From NCBI GenBank assembly GCA_964017185.1, contig OZ024879.1, positions 44,337,883-44,401,882 of the forward strand: a stretch of DNA of 64,000 nt, in the 5' to 3' direction. The translations under genes were made by a program, and so were the position numbers. Positions 58,546 through 64,000 of this stretch are shown piece after piece. This DNA comes from Rugalucina vietnamica (Eukaryota; Mollusca; Bivalvia; Lucinida; Lucinidae). The notes beneath the pieces are model-generated. The model made no database searches. It saw only the letters and a list, made by a program, of their open reading frames with translations, and had not been told where the DNA came from. Each line of letters begins with the position of its first letter. Position 1 is the first letter of the stretch.

Positions 58546-61500
58546 TCAGTATGAAGGAACTTGTCCCCATGTTATGCCATTTTATATCTTTAAACTTCAC
58601 GCGCCGTGATAATCGCAACATAACGTGACATACGTATTAAAACGGGGTCAACACCGTCAAAGACCGTAACGCACTGTAACAAAACGAAACAAAATGTGTT
58701 CCGTAGGAAACGGGACGTGACGTGAGACGCTCAAGATCCAGATCCGTAGCTTACCGGGCTATTCACTAGCTTCACGTTGCACTACGGACCGCCTCTGAGT
58801 TTTACTACGTACTGTTACGTACTGTCACGGTGTATTACGTTCAGCACGTTTTATCACGACCCATTACGTTTCTCATTTCCGCCGTGACTGCCGTGGCAGA
58901 TTTTTAAACTGCCAAAACATTTGCCATGGTGCCCACGGTTATCACGGCCTGCTACGTTTGCCTATCCCTATCCCATTCTCTGGCGTTGCGTCACGTTTAT
59001 CCCGGTTTGATCACGGTTGTCTCAAATGTGGCTGCCGTGACCGCCGGGAACATAGTGTAAACGCTACATTAACAATAGAGAACATACGCTGCACTATGTC
59101 TTGAAGAAGGAATAAAATTCCCTGCATTCTTAATCAACTCTGCAGTCGATTGTTGAGGAGCGGGGTTAAAATTATTTCAAAGGACTTATTCTTTGTATTG
59201 CATCATGCTTACGTTTCGTCCGTAGTAGACCTTGACAGAACAAATAAATAAAAAAAATAATTATAATAATAAAAGACGTGCTACGCCTTGGTCAAAACGC
59301 AACTGACCGCATTAGAACGTAACAGGCCGTAATAGAACGTGGTAATAATCGTGACAGATCGTTGATAACCGTAAAGTACCGTAGTGCCTCCGTGACACAC
59401 CGGCTTATAAGTACCACGGTTTGTTACGGATATCGTAATACAACGTAAGAAGACTTAACAAGACGTGATAGATCTTGACAACAGAGAAAAATATGACCAA
59501 AATTCCACGGCACGCTACGTTTCGAGCCAACGGGGCTGCCGTGTCCGCCGGGAACATAGTGTAAACGCAGCATAAGAAACTTCAGTGACATGACATTAAC
59601 GGAAGATCATCCGTTCGTTCGCATGGAATCAGAAAACCTAACTTCCCTCTCAGAAAAAAACAGCTGTTTCTATAGATCCAGACAGAAGTGACATGAGTTT
59701 TTCTGATATCAACGTCACTGTAGAGGATCGTGACACGCTTACTCAAATACTGGAGCAAATAAAAGAATTATTACCGGCTGTGACTGCTCATCTTTCAGAA
59801 CATAGTCGCCTTGACGAATGGGTTGCGCTTTTTCAAACTCATAAAAGCTGGAGATTTTGATGTCGATCATATCGCCACCCAGTTGTTCTGTGATGTCGTC
59901 AAATTCGCACAAGTCGGATACGTTCATTCAGTGCGTTTCTCTCCAGCGCTAGCGCCTCAGCATGAGACGTCACGGTGACACCTCCATCTTACAGCTGTAA
60001 ACTACCCGCCCCACTGGCACCTCCAATTTCATAAGCCTCTGTGACTTCTTTTGATGGACCTTCTTCTATTTCGACATGAAATGCCCTGTCGACATTATTT
60101 TCTGACTCCTCAATAAACGACACGTCTAAAACATTATCCATTGTAAGACCTTAAAATGTCGTCTGTCTCCAGTTATCCTGTAGTCTTTAACCTGTTACGA
60201 AATATCTACCGTCGTTACGAACCTGTTATGAAAAAAACTGAAAGCTATAGCAACATGTACGTTTTAGAAACGGGTTTGTTTAGAATGAGACGTTTGATAA
60301 TCGGGGACGTTCTTTGAATGTATGGTATGAAATACTCTGTCAAATTATGTCAAGTCATAAAAACAACAAAAAGTTGAAACTGAAAGCAAAAAAATAGGAT
60401 TTAAATGAGGATTTTGTAGACAAAATACAGTTTTGTAAACAAAACTTGTATCAGCTGAGAGTACACTGTCTCATATTACAACCGCATTCAATAAGTTTAA
60501 ATAATTATTCTGGACAAATCCAAAACTACAAAATATGCTACTTGCATTTTTTCACTGAAAGCGGACATAAGCATATTTCGTCCTGAACCTGTAGCGCACT
60601 GTCGTCCAGAACCACACTATGTAGTAAAGAACATCCCTAAGCGTGTATATGCATCAGGAAAACATGTCCGTGCAATGTATACCCCCTAAACCCCACTTTT
60701 ATATAGCAAAACTGGGGTACGCAGGGGTATACCTATTTTTCTTATGTTTGCTCCAAAACATAGACTGTGGGTACTCGTTAGAACCGCCTCGGCGAGGCGG
60801 TTCTAACGTGTACCCACAATCTATGATTTGAGAAAAAATAAGAAAAATATCAAACATTTTCTGCTGAAAATTTTCATTTTTTAAAATTTTAAAAATCTCT
60901 GTATATTGCATGGGCAAGTTTTCGTAATGTATGTTTCTAAGAAAAATTTTGTAGCATATGTTTCTGTTGATACATTACGGAAACTTATCCATGAATACTT
61001 TGGAATTTATTTTAATTACATATTAAATATCTATTTATGAACTAAATTTTAATTTTACAAATATTTACCTTGCCTATCATAAAATAATGGTTTATTATAT
61101 TGATTTTTGTAAGGATTTAGCATTTTTGACTTTTAAATTACATCAATTATTGAGTTTTTCTCTTGACCCCGTCAAACCTCAATTTTACTATATATAAGTA
61201 TAGGTTTGAAGGGGTTAAGTTCCACACGAAGATGTTTCCATGATGCATATAGACAGGCCGACTTTGACTGCTGAATCTGCAAAATTGTTGACGTGTTGGC
61301 TTTTTTCATGAACCGTCCTCATACACGTCTTAATCATTGCGGCAGTTAGCTTTTGACTTTCAATTTGCAAAGAAGCAAATTTTAAGAAACATCACTGAGA
61401 AGTTTATACTATTTCAAACTCTTGTGTGGGCAACACTGACGGTTCTTTGTAAACATACAAAAGGTAAATGAATTATTTCAGACATACAATAATCTTAAGA

Positions 61501-62187
61501 TGTTTTGCACCACCTTACTTCTTTGATTTTTATTTATGATTTTTGTTTGTCTGTTTGTTTGTGTTGACGCTTAACGTCCCAGTCAACAATTTTTCAGTCA
61601 TGTCGGGACGGAGCCAACGATTCCTGGGTTTAACCAGTACTGCAGGGAGTTTATGTGTCTTGCTCAAGGACACAACACGGTGACGCCTGTGGGGATCGAA
61701 CCCAGAGGACCTCTCGATTCGGAGTCCGACGCTCTACCACTACGCCACTGCGCTCCTTGTTGTCTTACATATTATATCCCTACGTTTTTGAATTAACGCA
61801 GTTTAAACTATACTGTAAATACTACTAAACCTGTGACAGGGATAAACCCACTTTAAATCCAATACAGAAACATTCTGAAAGCCCACATGTCATACGCCAG
61901 AGATTAGATTTGAATTTGTTTTTCACCAATCAGCTAAGGAGTATTTTCCATAAAGGGTGTAGCATGTTTGCTCGAAGGCTTTTATACGACTTTCGTAAAG
62001 TGAAAGGGACGCAAGAGTTTTGCATGAATGAAAGAATTCACAAAAAATTAAAGTGATCAGAACTCACTTGTGAATATTATTTATTTATTTGTTTATTTAT
62101 TTATTTATTGTGTGTGTGTGTGTGCGTGCGTGTGTGTGTGCGTGCGTGCGTGCGTGTGAATATTATTTATTTATTTATTTATTTATT

Positions 62188-62272
<85 letters not shown>

Positions 62273-64000
62273 TATGTCAATTGTATAGAGCAGTGGCTGT
62301 GAAAAGGTTAAGTCTGACAGAAAATGTATAATAATTTTTACAACAATTTGGGTTTCCGACCAGGTACAACACAAACCAGCCTGTACAGTCACAGAAGAAA
62401 CCCAGAATCTTGAAAAATTGGGTATAAGTAGAGGAGGAAATGTACTGTCCATGTAGCGAAAACAAAGACGCTGATCAGTTTCGCGGTTACCGCGAAGCTG
62501 ATCTGCGTCTTTGTTTTCGCCCATGCAAATTGTTGGTTTTCTCACGCACAGGCTCATATTTTTTGTCTTATGTTTTCGGTCAGTGTCTTACTTACATGTT
62601 TTTAAAAGCGGGGGATTTTTACGTAAATGCAAATAAAACATGGACGCACAGTAAAGTGCTGATTATTTAAACCGTCAAACGTACGGATTTTCTAAGTTAA
62701 AAAATAAAAATGTTGAAAGAAAATGATATGTCAACACATTAATTCTAACACACCTCGCCTATATAGCAAATGGTAAAAAAAACGTGTTATATTGTGCAAC
62801 AATTTCACTGGGCGAATAAGCGTGACGTTACTTTGCGGCATTTGTGACGTCAGCTATCCCACAAAGCAGCGTTGGACGGTGAAACGTCGTTTAAGCGCAC
62901 AACAAACGTAATAAGTGTGTGCAAATACCAGCATTACAGTCAAATATTTGGCGGGATATCTGCAATGCAATGGCGGAAAGCTGAACGATATCGACGGTTT
63001 CAGCAACATTTACTCCATTTGTTGTGTGTTAGAATCGAAATAAATCAGCTCAAGTGCGTGAATTGTTGAGTAATAATTCACTGTTTGTCGGTCAGTTGTA
63101 AGACGATAAATCACTCGCGCTACGCGCTCGTGATTTGATCTTCTTTACAACTGACCTCCAAACAGTGAATTATTACTCAACAATTCACTGCTAGAGCTGA
63201 TCTATTTCTTAATTTAAATTCAAGCTGATCTGCGCCTTTGTTTTCGCCTATGCAGATTGTTGGCTTTCCCATGGGGCGGCTCATATCTTGTATTTTAGTT
63301 TTGACGTTTTTGCCGCGACGTCAAACCTTTAATCTATGTTTCCCGTAAAGATAACGTCAGGACGTTATAAATTTGAATTTTGGTAATGCCAAAACAATAT
63401 GGCGACGTTCCCGCTGAAGAGCTGTTAGAAGTGAAAGCACTACAGGACTGAAATAAATTGTTGCTGTACTTTCATTTCTTTCTTTTTTCCTATCAACACC
63501 GACACAAGGACTTGTTATATATATATATATATACTCAGAGGATAAAGTTTAGTCAGTAACTTTGACCAGCCCGATTACTATAATGCCCAGCCGCTTGTCT
63601 TAGATGTTCTCCTGCATTAAATTTGCAAAGTCAGTCTCGAAAGAAACTCCACCAGTTGTCAATTTCGACAGAGTAATTGGTCTTTTTCGTAAAACATCAT
63701 TTTTGTAATTACCCGATAAATGATCAAATCGGCGCTTTGATTAATAGCGCTTTCTGATAGAGGTTATATCCAGTGACAAAAATCCGAAAAAAATCTTTTC
63801 AAAATTCAGCCACAGTCTCGAGAAATAACAAGTCAAATATTCATTATTTTTAGATTACCTCCCTTTCATTTAAAACAAGAACGAAAATTGGTGTATGCAC
63901 TGTGGCAAAACCACATGCGATATTTCAATCGTTTTTGTTGGAAACGTTAGGTTTTATTCACAGTTTTATGACTGGTAATTTTAATCCCAAACTGTCGAGG
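58170..64000. repeat. Macro-repeat unit 4 (partial, first ~5.8 kb)
   Basis: The fourth unit is cut by the window end about 130 bases before its copy of the peptide-gene start codon would be expected. It repeats all unit features up to the region equivalent to 5813 of unit 1. The TG tract (62190-62271) is 82 bases, as in unit 3, and the TA tract near 63517 is 2 bases shorter. Confidence 0.97.
61540..61756 (-). mobile_element. tRNA-derived SINE 1 (unit 4)
   Basis: Same as the unit 1 copy. Confidence 0.75.

Noticed and set aside
1-64000. CRISPR array or bacterial operon
   Set aside because: Repeats are not short spaced units, there are no bacterial-type genes, and exons, SINEs and microsatellites point to an animal genome.

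Overview
The window looks like nuclear DNA of an animal, most likely a bivalve mollusc. It is AT-rich, has no long open reading frames, and carries GT/AG-bounded exons, tRNA-derived SINEs, microsatellites and decayed reverse-transcriptase (RT) fragments. The RT fragments resemble Penelope-like proteins that I recall as common in bivalve genomes. That resemblance and the lineage call are from memory and were not searched.

The window is 3.3 head-to-tail copies of one macro-repeat of about 19.4 kb: unit 1 = 1-19395, unit 2 = 19396-38775, unit 3 = 38776-58169, unit 4 (partial) = 58170-64000. The phase is set by the window start, and both ends lie inside the array, so it continues outside. By eye the units differ by scattered single-base changes, a 3-bp coding deletion and length changes in GT, TA and T tracts. 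Unit 1 is the most divergent. Units 3 and 4 carry the same base at every substitution I checked.

Layout of a unit (unit 1 coordinates): end of a Penelope-like 3' region (1-376); a CGT-rich degenerate 10-bp repeat region (435-1320); two ORF remnants (1524-1972); a foldback element (2484-2760); a tRNA-derived SINE, minus strand (3372-3588); TTTA/TG microsatellite (3906-4082); foldbacks (4261-4336, 4868-4998); a two-exon gene for a secreted cysteine-rich peptide (5941-7822) whose intron holds a CRE-bearing first-exon-like module, a foldback and a hammerhead ribozyme; an RT fragment with a foldback (8278-8760); a 151-bp near-perfect palindrome (9196-9346); a purine-rich minisatellite (10743-11124); a minus-strand hammerhead (11201-11246); a second SINE (11723-11967); a third hammerhead in a ~221-bp insertion (13066-13286); a poly(T) tract and a 161-bp tandem array (13785-14735); then a block of Penelope-like fragments (15040-15706 and 17218-19771) with a decayed fourth hammerhead (16083-16123) between them.

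The most notable content is absent from any list of long ORFs. (1) Each complete unit encodes an 85-86 residue secreted peptide with ten cysteines, split by a phase-2 intron. The copies differ by one substitution and one in-frame codon deletion, as expected of a working coding sequence. (2) Each unit carries four related type I hammerhead motifs with very short stem III, three with an intact core, on both strands. One lies in the peptide gene's intron. They share flanking sequence and so define a small ribozyme-bearing mobile element family, retrozyme-like or linked to Penelope elements. Tandem amplification therefore multiplies a secreted-peptide gene together with self-cleaving RNA motifs.
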